Shown one piece after another: positions 7,596 to 16,837 of a stretch of DNA of 52,977 nucleotides. The stretch spans positions 1 to 52,977 of the forward strand of contig JBDRFD010000009.1 of assembly GCA_043819035.1 (NCBI GenBank). Reading direction: 5' to 3'. Within the stretch, counting starts at the first letter, position 1, and the number at the start of each line of letters is the position of its first letter. The notes below the pieces were generated by a model that saw only the letters and a program-made list of their open reading frames with translations, did not search any database and was not told where the DNA came from. Origin of the DNA: UBA2144 sp043819035 (GTDB taxonomy: Bacteria; Patescibacteriota; Gracilibacteria; Peribacterales; Peribacteraceae). A program made the translations under genes and the position numbers.

Positions 7596-8603
7596 ATGAC
7601 AATTTCCCAAGCCGCTAATCAAGATCAGTGGGATTCCTTCCTCGCTTCCCAGAAGTATTCCCCCTTCCTCCAGAGCTGGACGATGGGCGAAGTGTACAGA
7701 GACATCGGTGAAGAACCGTTGCGACTTGAGATGAGAGAAGGAAATGAATTAGTAGGAATTTGTCAGGCGATTGTGGTTCCGGCGAAGCGCGGCAGACACC
7801 TCGCTGTCCCCTACGGACCTGTCTTAGATGTCAATTGTCAATTATCAATTGTCAATTACCTCTTAGAGGAACTAAAAAAAATCGCATCCAATCATAACTG
7901 CGCTTTTATCCGCCTCAGTCCTTTTTGGACAGTAACTACTTCACACATTGAGGGAACCAAACCTTCCCCACTCCATCTACTTGCTGAACATATTTGGTAC
8001 TTGGATTTAAAAGGAAAAACCGAAGACGATCTTATGAAGAACATGCGTCAAAATCACAGAAACCTCATTCGCCGAGCACAAAAGGAAGGCGTGGAAGTAA
8101 TTGCATCAACTAATCCAACCCAAGACATAAATGAATTCTTCCGACTTTATGATGAAACAAGAAAGCGCCACCACTTCGTCCCCTATCCAAACAACTTCAT
8201 TACTTCACAGCTTAAGCACTTCTCAACTCGCAACGAATGTACGCTTTACCTCGCAAAATATCAGGGCGAAGTCATCGCATCCTCGCTACACATGCACTTT
8301 GGTAGCGAGACGAGCTACCACCACGGTGCAAGTACACATAAGTATCCGAAAATTCCCGCAAGTTATCTGCTTCAGTGGACTGCAATCACAGATGCAATGA
8401 AGCGAGGTGATCATATGTACAACTTCTGGGGCATCGCACCTGAGGAAGAAAAGAAGCACCCTTTCCGTGGGGTAACACTATTCAAAACCGGATTCGGTGG
8501 AGAACTCCTGGAGCTTCAGCACTGCAGCGACCTGCCGCTCAAACCTTCTTACCACGCAACACGTGCGTTTGAGATGTGGAGGAAGTGGAGACGGGGATTT
8601 TAG
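7596..8603 (+). CDS. FemAB-family peptidyltransferase-like protein
   Basis: A 335-residue protein with two GNAT-like halves, as in FemX/FemAB, which transfer amino acids from aminoacyl-tRNA onto lipid-linked peptidoglycan precursors. Diagnostic stretches are the early SPFLQSWTMGEVYRDIG, the KNMRQNHRNLIRRAQKEGVEV block, and the late HGASTHKYPKIPASYLLQW and YNFWGIAP. No long coiled-coil insertion is seen, so it is FemX-like in size. A heptamer array (7829-7860) encodes DVNCQLSIVNYL in the first half. TAAGAT lies 7 nt before the ATG. Together with the two upstream enzymes it suggests a wall-bridge or surface-modification function. Confidence 0.85.
   Translation: MTISQAANQDQWDSFLASQKYSPFLQSWTMGEVYRDIGEEPLRLEMREGNELVGICQAIVVPAKRGRHLAVPYGPVLDVNCQLSIVNYLLEELKKIASNHNCAFIRLSPFWTVTTSHIEGTKPSPLHLLAEHIWYLDLKGKTEDDLMKNMRQNHRNLIRRAQKEGVEVIASTNPTQDINEFFRLYDETRKRHHFVPYPNNFITSQLKHFSTRNECTLYLAKYQGEVIASSLHMHFGSETSYHHGASTHKYPKIPASYLLQWTAITDAMKRGDHMYNFWGIAPEEEKKHPFRGVTLFKTGFGGELLELQHCSDLPLKPSYHATRAFEMWRKWRRGF
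7829..7860. repeat. intragenic heptamer array in the FemAB gene
   Basis: tcaattg, tcaatta, tcaattg, tcaatta in tandem at a 7-nt period, self-complementary through caattg, encoding VNCQLSIVNY. Its peptide VNCQL also occurs in the unrelated hydrolase at 3220-3948, from a similar array. Confidence 0.8.
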
Positions 8604-8637
8604 CTTGCTGTCTGACCTCACCCCCGACCCCCCCAAT

Positions 8638-8864
8638 GACCTCACCCCCTACCCCTCTCCTTTTCTCACTCATTATAAGTGTTCCCAATTGAGTTCAAAC
8701 ATATCCTTTTTTCGTGGGAAAAAGAGAGGGGAGCTTCGCTGCACACATATCGAAATCTGTGTAATGGTAGCTCCCCTCTCTTTCGCCAACATTTCAGCAT
8801 TACCATAGGCAAAGTAATTCACTCGAAAAGCAGCTCAGCGAAGGAGAGGGGCAGGGGTGAGGTC
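8638..8864. repeat. nested inverted repeat, about 227 bp
   Basis: The outer arms 8638-8662 and 8841-8864 are near-perfect complements (gacctcacccc...cccctctcctt). Inner arms 8721-8735 and 8769-8783 (aaagagaggggagct and its complement) are perfect over 15 bp, and acaca/tgtgt pairs close to the centre. No gene lies inside. It resembles a small non-autonomous element or a strong bidirectional terminator after the FemAB gene. The 8604-8953 interval holds nothing else I can identify. Confidence 0.75.
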
Positions 8865-8939
8865 TTTAATAATCCTAAATTATCTACTGATCCATTAATC
8901 GAATACTATCAGCTTCCTTGGACTCCTCGGCTTCCTTTC

Positions 8940-8945
8940 TATACA
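8940..8945 (+). promoter_or_regulatory. -10-like TATACA before the 97-aa membrane protein
   Basis: TATACA ends 8 nt before the ATG at 8954, matching the spacing expected for a leaderless or nearly leaderless transcript. Confidence 0.4.
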
Positions 8946-8953
8946 CTTCCATC

Positions 8954-9247
8954 ATGTCCAAAGCAGAAGCCCCACCAAAGAACACCGAAGAGAAACTTGA
9001 TGCCATTCTTGGACATCTCGCAGCAATGGATCGACGTGATCGGCTTCGCACTATCGGAGGATTTATTAAAAGCATTATTACCATTATTCCTGTAATCATC
9101 TTGGTTGCGAGTGTGTGGTATGCCTATAAGTACGGAGATCAATTACTCGAAAAAATCGCACAGCAGGCAGCCAAACAAGCAGCCATTGTCACCGAGCAGC
9201 AGGGTAGCGCTGTGATACAACAGTTTCAGGATTTGATTGGGAGATAA
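8954..9247 (+). CDS. small single-pass membrane protein
   Basis: 97 residues from ATG 8954: a charged N-terminus (KNTEEKLDAILGHLAAMDRRDRLRTIGG), one membrane helix of about 22 residues (IITIIPVIILVASVWYAY), then an Ala/Gln-rich amphipathic helix. No family recognised. Similar short tail proteins with a one-helix anchor occur elsewhere in the window (48718, 49032). An upstream in-frame ATG at 8918 is possible but less likely. Confidence 0.6.
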   Translation: MSKAEAPPKNTEEKLDAILGHLAAMDRRDRLRTIGGFIKSIITIIPVIILVASVWYAYKYGDQLLEKIAQQAAKQAAIVTEQQGSAVIQQFQDLIGR

Positions 9248-9286
9248 CTTGCATTTTTGGATACGGTGTGTAAAGTCTGCTTTCCT

Positions 9287-9907
9287 ATGGCAGATATTAA
9301 GAAATTCATTCTGGAATCACCTGCTCAAGCAGAAGCAATATTGGAAGTTGCTGGTGGACATGATCGAGTAGCACGTCGAGAAGGAGTAGAGAAAAAGGGC
9401 GTCACAATTGAGCCTGTATTGAGAAGTTTTAGTTCAAAAACTGAATATAGAAACCTCATTGTTTTTCAAAGAGCTTTACTACTCGTAGATGATGCGAGAG
9501 AAGAAATTACTCGAGTACTTCTTACAGAACGAGCTGGCCAAGAAACTCAAGGAGGCACACAGGTGAAGAGAATCACGAGTGGGCCTTCGGTCTTACTCAG
9601 TCACACACCAGACTGGAACCTCCAGCATATTATTGATTGGAAACTTGCACATGCTGGCATCAGGATTACACTTCCAGATCAGCCATCGGAATTCTTTGCT
9701 GTACGACAAACAGAAACTGCTGGCGCGTACGTATTTGGAGTAAATGCAGTGCGTGCAGACTTATTACGAGTTCTTAAGGGAAAATATCCTGATAAGAGAA
9801 TTTCTGTTGTTTTTACTGAAGACGCCATGGAAAGACTCCATGCTGAAAACAGAGAAATGGAGATAAACTTCTTGCAAGCAGCAATGCATGCCAACATTCA
9901 GGAATAG
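9287..9907 (+). CDS. hypothetical protein, about 206 aa
   Basis: Read from ATG 9287; a TTG at 9257 would extend it by 10 residues. The protein is soluble and mixed alpha/beta, with a helical N-terminal third (FILESPAQAEAILEVAGGHDRVARREG) and a sheet-rich C-terminus (GAYVFGVNAVRADLLRVLKGKYP). I recognise no family. Composition is similar to its neighbours. It precedes a hairpin region at 9908-10046. Confidence 0.6.
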   Translation: MADIKKFILESPAQAEAILEVAGGHDRVARREGVEKKGVTIEPVLRSFSSKTEYRNLIVFQRALLLVDDAREEITRVLLTERAGQETQGGTQVKRITSGPSVLLSHTPDWNLQHIIDWKLAHAGIRITLPDQPSEFFAVRQTETAGAYVFGVNAVRADLLRVLKGKYPDKRISVVFTEDAMERLHAENREMEINFLQAAMHANIQE

Positions 9908-9969
9908 TCTACGAATCATCCGCAGCAGCGGCGCGGATTCGCCTGTGGTGAGCAATGCCGAAACAGCTA

Positions 9970-10046
9970 TCCGCGCGGATCGTGCAGGTAACCGAACCTG
10001 CACTGCGTGTTGTTCAGATATTCCTTACAAGCTACAAGCTAGAAAT
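9970..10046. terminator. hairpin region between convergent genes
   Basis: atccgcgcggat (palindrome) is followed by gtgcaggt-aaccga-acctgcac, an 8-bp stem with a 5-6 nt loop around 9982-10002, then a short heptamer tract acaagct-acaagct (about 10026-10040) that resembles the one inside the MurF-like gene. It lies between convergent genes ending at 9907 and 10047, so a shared terminator is plausible. There is no clear T-run. Confidence 0.5.
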
Positions 10047-11468
10047 TCATTCCCCTTTCACCAACCCCACCACTTCATCCGCACTCGCTGATGCGGAAAT
10101 GACGAAACTTGGGATTCTGAGTAATTGCTCGCGCATAAACGTGCGTTCCTGGCCGGTGCCGACACCGAGCAGATACCCTGCTTCTGCCACCTTGGCTGTG
10201 ATCCGAGTATTAACACCGCCAAGCGGATACGCGAGTGCAAACACTTCTTTTCCCGTGTACTCCTCCAAAAGCTTGCGGCTCTGCTTAAGCTCAAGTTCCA
10301 CCTGTGCATTCGTCAGTGACCGCAAGTCATCACCCGTATGGCCACCCGACTGCACATCATGACCATTGGCAATCAGAGTTAGCACCTTTTTCTGGGTGAT
10401 CCCATCAAGCCCCAGATGCTTGGTAGCAATGAAGATTGTTGCCTGCACATTACTGGCACGTAAAACATCTGAAACATCATCGATATTTCCCGGTGTCACA
10501 TCGGAAACCATGAGTGTTATTGAATTTGGTACCAAACGAACATCGCGATCCTCTTGTGTCAGGAGGAGATCCTTGAATTTTCTTAGCGGAATAAACGTCA
10601 GACCCGCCTCCTTTAAGCGACTGATATGCCCCGGCATTATACTCAGTACATCATCTTGACTCAGGCGATAATGCACCACCGGGAACGTGAATTCTTCCTG
10701 ACGAACCAGGAAGTTTGGCAAGAAGGGCGTGAGGTATTCCGCCGCCACATATCCTTCTTTTCCTTCAAATGGAATCCGTGCCCACACATCATCTTTGCTC
10801 AGCACTGTGACAAATGATTGGCCCGGAAGTTCGCCGATTTTTTCGCTGCGTGTATCCGCCGTCTTACGGACATTCAGAAACCCGAAGTCCACGAAGTAGA
10901 GATCCTTATATTTTTCTTTTGCCTCAGCCAACCGTGCTTCTGACGTAAGCTTGGCAATATAACGCTGTGCTACATACCCTTCACGCCCCCCGGAGAGCTC
11001 CACCTTCGCCCATGCAGCATCTTTGAATTCCAGAACAGTCAATACGGCACCTCGATTCAATCGTTCAATCGATTCGGCTGTAATACTCGGACCATCGCGC
11101 ACGTTTAAAAATTCGTTCGTCACAGCAAAGAGATTATCACCAGTAGCTGCAGGACCGGATCGAATCGCATTAAACGCAGAGATCATTGAAAGATCAATCA
11201 CCGGCACATCACCCATATCTTGTCCCTCAAGGTATAGCGGAGGCCCTCCTTCTTCGTCCAATGCGGCTATTCCATCCTCCGCCTGTTGTGAAAGCTCCTT
11301 AAAACGTGCGACATCATCTTCAGTGAATGTGAAGTCTTCCGCAGGACGTTCTTCCTTATTCTCAGAACATCCCACGAATAGAATGCCAAAGGAAGCGATG
11401 AGTAAAAACGCCACAAGTGGACGTGTGGAGCTCACAGAGGAGCGGCGGCGGCGAGTGTGTGGTGCCAT
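10047..11468 (-). CDS. lipoprotein with two SH3b domains and a NodB-like domain
   Basis: About 473 residues from ATG 11468. An Arg-rich start, hydrophobic core and lipobox FVGC (Cys34) indicate a lipoprotein. Two SH3b repeats follow (FLNVRDGPS and FLNVRKTAD, about 60 residues apart), a wall-binding module. The C-terminal third is a polysaccharide-deacetylase fold: ITLMVSDVTPGN, NVQATIFIATKHLG, NGHDVQSGGHTGDDL, FALAYPLGGVNTRI. The usual FDDG is VSDV and the metal-binding HxxxH pair is not conserved, so deacetylase activity is doubtful. A substrate-binding or altered catalytic role at the cell wall is more likely. Confidence 0.75.
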   Translation of the reverse strand: MAPHTRRRRSSVSSTRPLVAFLLIASFGILFVGCSENKEERPAEDFTFTEDDVARFKELSQQAEDGIAALDEEGGPPLYLEGQDMGDVPVIDLSMISAFNAIRSGPAATGDNLFAVTNEFLNVRDGPSITAESIERLNRGAVLTVLEFKDAAWAKVELSGGREGYVAQRYIAKLTSEARLAEAKEKYKDLYFVDFGFLNVRKTADTRSEKIGELPGQSFVTVLSKDDVWARIPFEGKEGYVAAEYLTPFLPNFLVRQEEFTFPVVHYRLSQDDVLSIMPGHISRLKEAGLTFIPLRKFKDLLLTQEDRDVRLVPNSITLMVSDVTPGNIDDVSDVLRASNVQATIFIATKHLGLDGITQKKVLTLIANGHDVQSGGHTGDDLRSLTNAQVELELKQSRKLLEEYTGKEVFALAYPLGGVNTRITAKVAEAGYLLGVGTGQERTFMREQLLRIPSFVISASASADEVVGLVKGE

Positions 11469-11574
11469 GGGAAAGAAAGGGAAGCTATTGTGCACATAAG
11501 CGCTTACACGCTTGATGCGGAGCGGGAGGAGAAAGTTGTTGGAGAATTGGAATTCATCATTGGAGAAAATGTAA

Positions 11575-13272
11575 TCACATGCGATCGGGAACGCGGATAG
11601 TCAAAATCTCCGCACCCGACTTAAGGACAGACGCAGTGAGAGATGTCAGACAAAGACGAAGAGTACGAGCCGGCTCCTCTGATTTGAGAATGGGCTCTGC
11701 ATTGTAGAACGCGTTGTATTCCTGACAGAGGGCGAAGAGATAATTTGTGAGAATGTGTGGCATGCGAGATTCACGAGCTTCTGCCAAAACCTTTTCGAAC
11801 TGCAATAGCACATTCACCAAACTTCGTTCTTTGTCTGTGAGATTTTCGACCTCATCAGGAACCTCCACTTCCTCTTTGTCCGCTTTTCTAAGAACAGACT
11901 TCGCACGCGCGTGCGTGTACTGCAGGTATGGCGCCGAGTTTCCGTCAAAACTTAAAAACTTGTCCCAATCGAAGACAATGTCCATTTTTCGATTCTGGCT
12001 CAATACTCCATATGTCAGTGCCCCGATACCCATCATTTCCGCCAAATCCTCCCGATCATCTGTCTGAATGTCATCCCCATGTTCCTCTATCACACTGTCT
12101 GCACGTTTAACCGCTTCATCGAGAACGTCTTCGAGCTTCAAAACCGTTCCAGAACGCGTACTCATTTTCTTGTCACGGAAACTCATACGGCCAAACACCG
12201 TATGCTCAAGCTCAGGAAGTTCCCACTCAAGTTGCCGGCATACTTCGAATAGCTGCTCGAAATGCAGGCTCTGTGCACGATCGACAACATAGTAGATCGC
12301 TTGCGGATGGTACTTATCTATCCGATAACGGATCATCGCCAGATCGCGTGTGGAGTAGAGCGTGGACCTGTCGCTTTTACGCACCAAATACGGAGGCAGG
12401 TTCAGCTCTTGGGGAAACTCAACAATGAGCGCACCCTCTTCACCTTCAATAAATACTCCCTTCTCCAGACCTTCTTCGATAATCGGTTGCATTTTGTCCT
12501 CATAAAAGCTCTCCCCTGTTTCTTCATCGAGTTCTATATGCAACCTCTCGTAGAGCCGCGTGAGATGCTCTCTGCTGACACCGACAACATCTTCCCAGAA
12601 TTTGCGCATTTCTTTATCTCCTTCCTCAAGCCTGCGAAATGCATCCCGCGCTTCATCCTCCAACGAAGGATCGTTCTGAGATTCTGCGTGAAACTTAACA
12701 TATAACGTGAGTAGTTCATCGATGGAACAATTTCCTGCCTGTTTGCCCTCTCCCCACCTGGAGAATGCAACCGCGAGCTTTCCAAATTGCGTCCCCCAAT
12801 CACCGGGATAACTCCACCCGATCACATTATCTCCATTGTGCTTATATATATTGATGAGTGCCTGACCTATGACATGCGGAAGAATGTGGTGAATACCAAG
12901 GGGCTTGGCGATATTCGGTCCACAATAATCGAGAATGACCGGCGGCTCCTTCCTCTTCACTTTCGCAGTACAAGCTTCGCGTGTGTTGTTGAGCTGCTTT
13001 ATCAAGTATTCAGGCGAGAGCCACACATTGACGTACCCCGCACCCGCTACTTCTGCGTTTTCGATGCCTTTTTCCTTTCTTAATTCCTCCGCAAGAACCT
13101 TGGCAATCTCCAAAGGATTTTTTTTGAGATCCTTGGCGCATTGAAGAGCAACTGCCGTTGATAGGTCACCATGTCCTTTTGCTCCGGCATGCTTCCACTC
13201 AACATTGACCGATGGTGCATCAAAATGCTTCTTGAGGATACTCTGGGCCATCGTTGTAAGTGCATCATACAT
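11575..13272 (-). CDS. argS: arginyl-tRNA synthetase
   Basis: A 565-residue class I synthetase that charges tRNA-Arg. The N-terminal add-on domain (about 1-85) is followed by YCGPNIAKPLGIHH, where the HIGH-equivalent is degenerate (GIHH), then WSYPGDWGTQFGKL, the KMSKS-equivalent KMSTRSG (typical of ArgS), and a helical anticodon-binding domain with the QYTHARAKSVLRK and NAFYNAEPIL regions. Length is normal for the family. Monocistronic on the minus strand, divergent from the lipoprotein at 13480. Confidence 0.95.
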   Translation of the reverse strand: MYDALTTMAQSILKKHFDAPSVNVEWKHAGAKGHGDLSTAVALQCAKDLKKNPLEIAKVLAEELRKEKGIENAEVAGAGYVNVWLSPEYLIKQLNNTREACTAKVKRKEPPVILDYCGPNIAKPLGIHHILPHVIGQALINIYKHNGDNVIGWSYPGDWGTQFGKLAVAFSRWGEGKQAGNCSIDELLTLYVKFHAESQNDPSLEDEARDAFRRLEEGDKEMRKFWEDVVGVSREHLTRLYERLHIELDEETGESFYEDKMQPIIEEGLEKGVFIEGEEGALIVEFPQELNLPPYLVRKSDRSTLYSTRDLAMIRYRIDKYHPQAIYYVVDRAQSLHFEQLFEVCRQLEWELPELEHTVFGRMSFRDKKMSTRSGTVLKLEDVLDEAVKRADSVIEEHGDDIQTDDREDLAEMMGIGALTYGVLSQNRKMDIVFDWDKFLSFDGNSAPYLQYTHARAKSVLRKADKEEVEVPDEVENLTDKERSLVNVLLQFEKVLAEARESRMPHILTNYLFALCQEYNAFYNAEPILKSEEPARTLRLCLTSLTASVLKSGAEILTIRVPDRM

Positions 13273-13479
13273 TGAACAAATCTGCTACTCAGAGATTAAG
13301 GGAAATGTACCACTAAAAAGTACCCTTTCCACCTGAAAACAAAATTTGATCTTGCTCAAATATTATCCTCATGTTTTGAACACAAATTGTATGCATACAT
13401 TCTATCGGGGGAATGCGGGCAAAAAAGTTGATCAGAGAAGTCGCAAAGTTTGCTCTATATTGCGAAAAAACGCCAGAAA

Positions 13480-14286
13480 ATGTACAATAAGGGGGTGAAA
13501 TACAGACACTTTCTATTCTGCATAGTCTTCACCCTGGGTCTTCCACTCATTAGTTGTCATAAAAATGGTGAAACACCCGCCTCTTCCGTTTTGAAAGTAA
13601 GCGGAGCTAAGAGTTCTGTCTTTGCAACACTGCTCACGGCCAAACCAACTTCTGTTTCTCAGACAAGGCCGGGGGCATCTCTTGGAATGTATGTGAGTAT
13701 CTACCTGACACAAAGAATGATGATGGGAACCGCAAGCGCTCTGGAAGGTATTGATACGCAAATCCACCTTGCCCGTGCAGATTCGATCATTGAAGATGAA
13801 ACATTCACTCTCCTGCAGGAGTACGGAACCGTCCTTCAGGTAAATATAATCGATACGCTCAATCGATCCGTAGATCGTGAGAAGACGCTCGATAAGTACA
13901 CACTCTCACTGACACAAATGAATACTCGTATTGTACAAAAGCAGACCGAGCTTAAGCAGAAACTAGATGATATTGGGGAGAAGAGAAAGGTCGAACGGAA
14001 AGAAGTACGTGATATGGAGCGGATGATCAAGGATGCTCTTCGTGAAAAGGATTATGTCGCCGCAGGTCCTATACAGAAGGGACTTGCTTTGAAGGAAGCG
14101 AAGCTGGCCGGAACCGAATCCCTGGAGAAACAGACAGATAAAGTACTAGATATTGTCAAGGATCTGCTCGAAGTGGGAGAAGAGCGTCTACAGGCCATCA
14201 TTAAGAATCGTGAAATTTTGATCGCAGGACTGCAGGTGATTGATGTTCCCGGGATTGAGGAGCTGGGCATTGTGATTGAGGAATAA
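13480..14286 (+). CDS. coiled-coil lipoprotein of unknown function
   Basis: About 268 residues from ATG 13480 (ATG 13450 is an upstream alternative). A lipoprotein signal ends in LISC (Cys26). The mature protein is helical and highly charged, with heptad-like stretches between about residues 120 and 230 (EKTLDKYTLSLTQMNTRIVQKQTELKQ and similar), suggesting a long coiled coil on the cell surface. It lies upstream of the VirB4 gene with a palindromic repeat (14291-14374) in between, so a link with the secretion machine is possible but unproven. Confidence 0.6.
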   Translation: MYNKGVKYRHFLFCIVFTLGLPLISCHKNGETPASSVLKVSGAKSSVFATLLTAKPTSVSQTRPGASLGMYVSIYLTQRMMMGTASALEGIDTQIHLARADSIIEDETFTLLQEYGTVLQVNIIDTLNRSVDREKTLDKYTLSLTQMNTRIVQKQTELKQKLDDIGEKRKVERKEVRDMERMIKDALREKDYVAAGPIQKGLALKEAKLAGTESLEKQTDKVLDIVKDLLEVGEERLQAIIKNREILIAGLQVIDVPGIEELGIVIEE

Positions 14287-14290
14287 AGCA

Positions 14291-14374
14291 TATGGCTAAA
14301 TGGTTGGATGGCTGGATGGTCCTAAACTTGCCATTCGCTTGCGAACCATCCAGCCATTTAGCCATTTAGCCATT
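14291..14374. repeat. 8-nt word palindrome (ggctggat type)
   Basis: Left arm: ggctaaat, ggttggat, ggctggat, ggt at an 8-nt period. Right arm: aaccatcc, agccattt, agccattt. The arms are complementary and separated by a short centre containing cgcttgcgaaccatcca, which recurs in the related array at 47866-48016. A strong hairpin after the lipoprotein gene. Confidence 0.8.
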
Positions 14375-14433
14375 ATTATTATTACTAAACAGTACTAACA
14401 ATAATGCAACTTCGCTCAATAGAAGAATTTGCA

Positions 14434-14458
14434 CTTTTCCGCTATAATAAAAGGATTT
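14434..14458 (+). promoter_or_regulatory. promoter block shared with prgI
   Basis: TATAAT at 14443-14448 sits in a 25-nt block that matches 43875-43899 upstream of prgI at 23 of 25 positions. The block ends with AGGATTT, 9 nt before the VirB4 ATG (14468). The two genes belong to the same secretion system although 29 kb apart, so a shared promoter is a reasonable inference. Confidence 0.6.
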
Positions 14459-14467
14459 ATTGAACCT

Positions 14468-16780
14468 ATGGCTCAAAAAAGCGCCAATACTCTGCCGGCA
14501 CAACAGATTAGGCTCAGCCGTGTGCTCGTTGCCGCGATTGATGACCTTCTTGGGCTGCAACGCAGGGTTGAAAATACGCTGAAGGCGGCAAAACTTGCGA
14601 AGAGGCAAAAATTGACCACTGAGGATCAGGAGGAACTGAAACGTTACGAAGAAGGACTGCAGAAAACGCTCGATATTATTGCGCCTGCGGGAATGGAGAT
14701 TAAACCGGATGAATTCATTCTCAACGATCTGCATGGTCGAGTCCTCTATGCACTGAACTGGCCGCATTACATCTATCCAAACTGGCTCTCGGAGGAAATC
14801 AACTTCGATGCACACATGAATATCAGTCAGTTTATCTATCCTGCAGACAATAAGACGATAATGCGGATGCTCAGGAAAAAGGTGACGCAAATGCGTTCAT
14901 CTATTCACATGCTGGAACAACGAGGTATTGTTCGTGATCCATCGCTGGAAGCGGCACTGCAAGATGCGGAGGAGCTCAGAGACCTTCTCACACGTGGACG
15001 TGAAAAGCTCTTCCAAATCGGACTCTATGTGACGATTTACTCAGATGATCAGGAGAAGCTCAAGAAACTCCAGACAGATATTGAATCGCTTCTCGGCGGA
15101 AAGCTGGTCATTACCAAACCTGCTTTTATGCAAATGGAACATGGCTGGATTTCCACACTCCCATTCGGTATCGATGAACTGGAAGTAAACCGCAATATGA
15201 ATACATCGCCTGCAGCTGCATGCTTCCCTTTCTCCAGCTCCGACCTAACCGACGATCACGGTATCCTTTACGGTATTAACCGGCACAACGACAGTCTCGT
15301 GATCTTTGACCGCTTCGATCTGCCAAATGCAAATGCAACTGTGTTCGCTACATCCGGAGCAGGTAAATCCTTCGCGGTGAAGCTAGAAATCCTACGATCG
15401 TTAATGTTTGACACCGATATGTACGTAATAGACCCGGAAAATGAGTACCGCGAGCTGTGTGAAACGGTGGATGGAACATACATTCCGATTTCTTTGGAGA
15501 GTTCCAACCGTATTAATCCGTTCGACCTTCCTAAAGCAGTCCGAGGAGAGGAAGCATCCGTTGGTGAAACACTCCGCGCATCGGTCATCAACCTGCACGG
15601 ACTCTTTAAGCTGATGCTGGGAACACTTACTCCTTCTGAAGACGGTATTCTTGATAAGGCAATCTTAGACACGTATGCGCTGAAAGGTATTTCACTCACA
15701 ACAGATAATCATGCTGAAAAAGAAGTTCCGACTCTATCGGACCTTGTCGATGTTCTACTTACAACGGATGGAGGTGAAAACATGGCGAAGACACTTTCGA
15801 AGTACACAGAAGGAAGTTACGCAGGACTCTTCGATAAACCGACAAATGTGCAGATTGAAAACCAGATGGTTGTCTTCCAGATTCGTGATTTGGAAGATCA
15901 ACTCCGACCCATCGCGATGTATGTGGTTATCAACCTAATTTGGAACCGCATCAGAGCAGACTTCAAGAAGCGCATGCTCGTGATCGATGAAGCATGGAGT
16001 CTGATTCAGCATGAAGACTCTGCGCGATTCCTCTATGGCTTGATCAAACGTGCGCGTAAGTACTACCTTGGTGTCACGACTATTACTCAAGATGTGGAAG
16101 ACTTCGTGAATTCTCCGTATGGAAAACCGATTATCACAAATGCATCGCTCCAGATTCTTTTCAAGCAATCCCCTAGCGCGATCGATAATCTCCAGAAGAT
16201 CTTCTATCTTACGGAGGGTGAAAAGTATCTGTTACTGGGATCCGAAGTGGGTCAAGGGCTTTTCTTCGCCGGAAACAGGCACGTGGCAATTCAAATCATC
16301 GCGAGTCCGCAGGAGGCCCGGATCATAACCACAAATCCCGAAGATATCTTGGCAAAGAAGGAATCCAAGAGACTTGCTGCAATAACTGATGAAAAGAACA
16401 AGGGTGGATCTTCCGATCGCACGCCCGCTCCACCAAAGAAAGAAACCGCACAAAGTACAGGCGATGCAGAAGCAAAAACGGAAAATAAACATGAACCACA
16501 ACCGGAACAGAATGAGCAACATCAAGAATCTGAAACCAAAGAAGCATCAATCGAAGATAAAGTGCTCCCGCTTCAAGATTCACTCAAGGAACATGAGCCC
16601 ATCAAGGAACTTCCGGTGGAAGAAACGGAAAAGACACAGAAGAAAACTAAAAAAGAAGGTATCCGAAAGCTCAATAAAAATATCACGCTAAAACAAGCAA
16701 CTGCACCACCTCCCGGGAGGAAAAAGAAAGAAGAAGAACTATTGGAGGCTGAAGAAGAGAAAAGTGAAGACGAAGAGTAA
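14468..16780 (+). CDS. VirB4/TraC-family secretion ATPase
   Basis: About 770 residues from ATG 14468. The central P-loop is ATSGAGKSFAVKLE (around residue 295); the Walker B region is LVIDEAWSLI (around 505), followed by RARKYYLGVTTITQDVEDF and the sensor-like ITNASLQILFKQSP, all typical of VirB4/CagE/TrbE. This ATPase powers type IV secretion or pilus assembly at the inner membrane. The N-terminal 270 residues contain the CagE-like region. The last 130 residues are a Glu/Lys-rich low-complexity tail. PrgI and a TraC-like N-terminal-domain protein are encoded separately at 43936-45382. Confidence 0.9.
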   Translation: MAQKSANTLPAQQIRLSRVLVAAIDDLLGLQRRVENTLKAAKLAKRQKLTTEDQEELKRYEEGLQKTLDIIAPAGMEIKPDEFILNDLHGRVLYALNWPHYIYPNWLSEEINFDAHMNISQFIYPADNKTIMRMLRKKVTQMRSSIHMLEQRGIVRDPSLEAALQDAEELRDLLTRGREKLFQIGLYVTIYSDDQEKLKKLQTDIESLLGGKLVITKPAFMQMEHGWISTLPFGIDELEVNRNMNTSPAAACFPFSSSDLTDDHGILYGINRHNDSLVIFDRFDLPNANATVFATSGAGKSFAVKLEILRSLMFDTDMYVIDPENEYRELCETVDGTYIPISLESSNRINPFDLPKAVRGEEASVGETLRASVINLHGLFKLMLGTLTPSEDGILDKAILDTYALKGISLTTDNHAEKEVPTLSDLVDVLLTTDGGENMAKTLSKYTEGSYAGLFDKPTNVQIENQMVVFQIRDLEDQLRPIAMYVVINLIWNRIRADFKKRMLVIDEAWSLIQHEDSARFLYGLIKRARKYYLGVTTITQDVEDFVNSPYGKPIITNASLQILFKQSPSAIDNLQKIFYLTEGEKYLLLGSEVGQGLFFAGNRHVAIQIIASPQEARIITTNPEDILAKKESKRLAAITDEKNKGGSSDRTPAPPKKETAQSTGDAEAKTENKHEPQPEQNEQHQESETKEASIEDKVLPLQDSLKEHEPIKELPVEETEKTQKKTKKEGIRKLNKNITLKQATAPPPGRKKKEEELLEAEEEKSEDEE

Positions 16781-16782
16781 TT

Positions 16783-16837
16783 CAGAATTGAAAATGCAGA
16801 ATTAAGAATTAATTCTGAATTCTTAATTCTTAATTCA
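16783..16837. repeat. heptamer palindrome (gaattaa type)
   Basis: agaatta and aattctt words at a 7-nt period form two complementary arms around a central gaattaattc. It occupies the whole 50-nt space between the convergent VirB4 and DHH genes and can fold on either strand, so it may terminate both. No T-run beyond the repeat itself. Confidence 0.8.
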
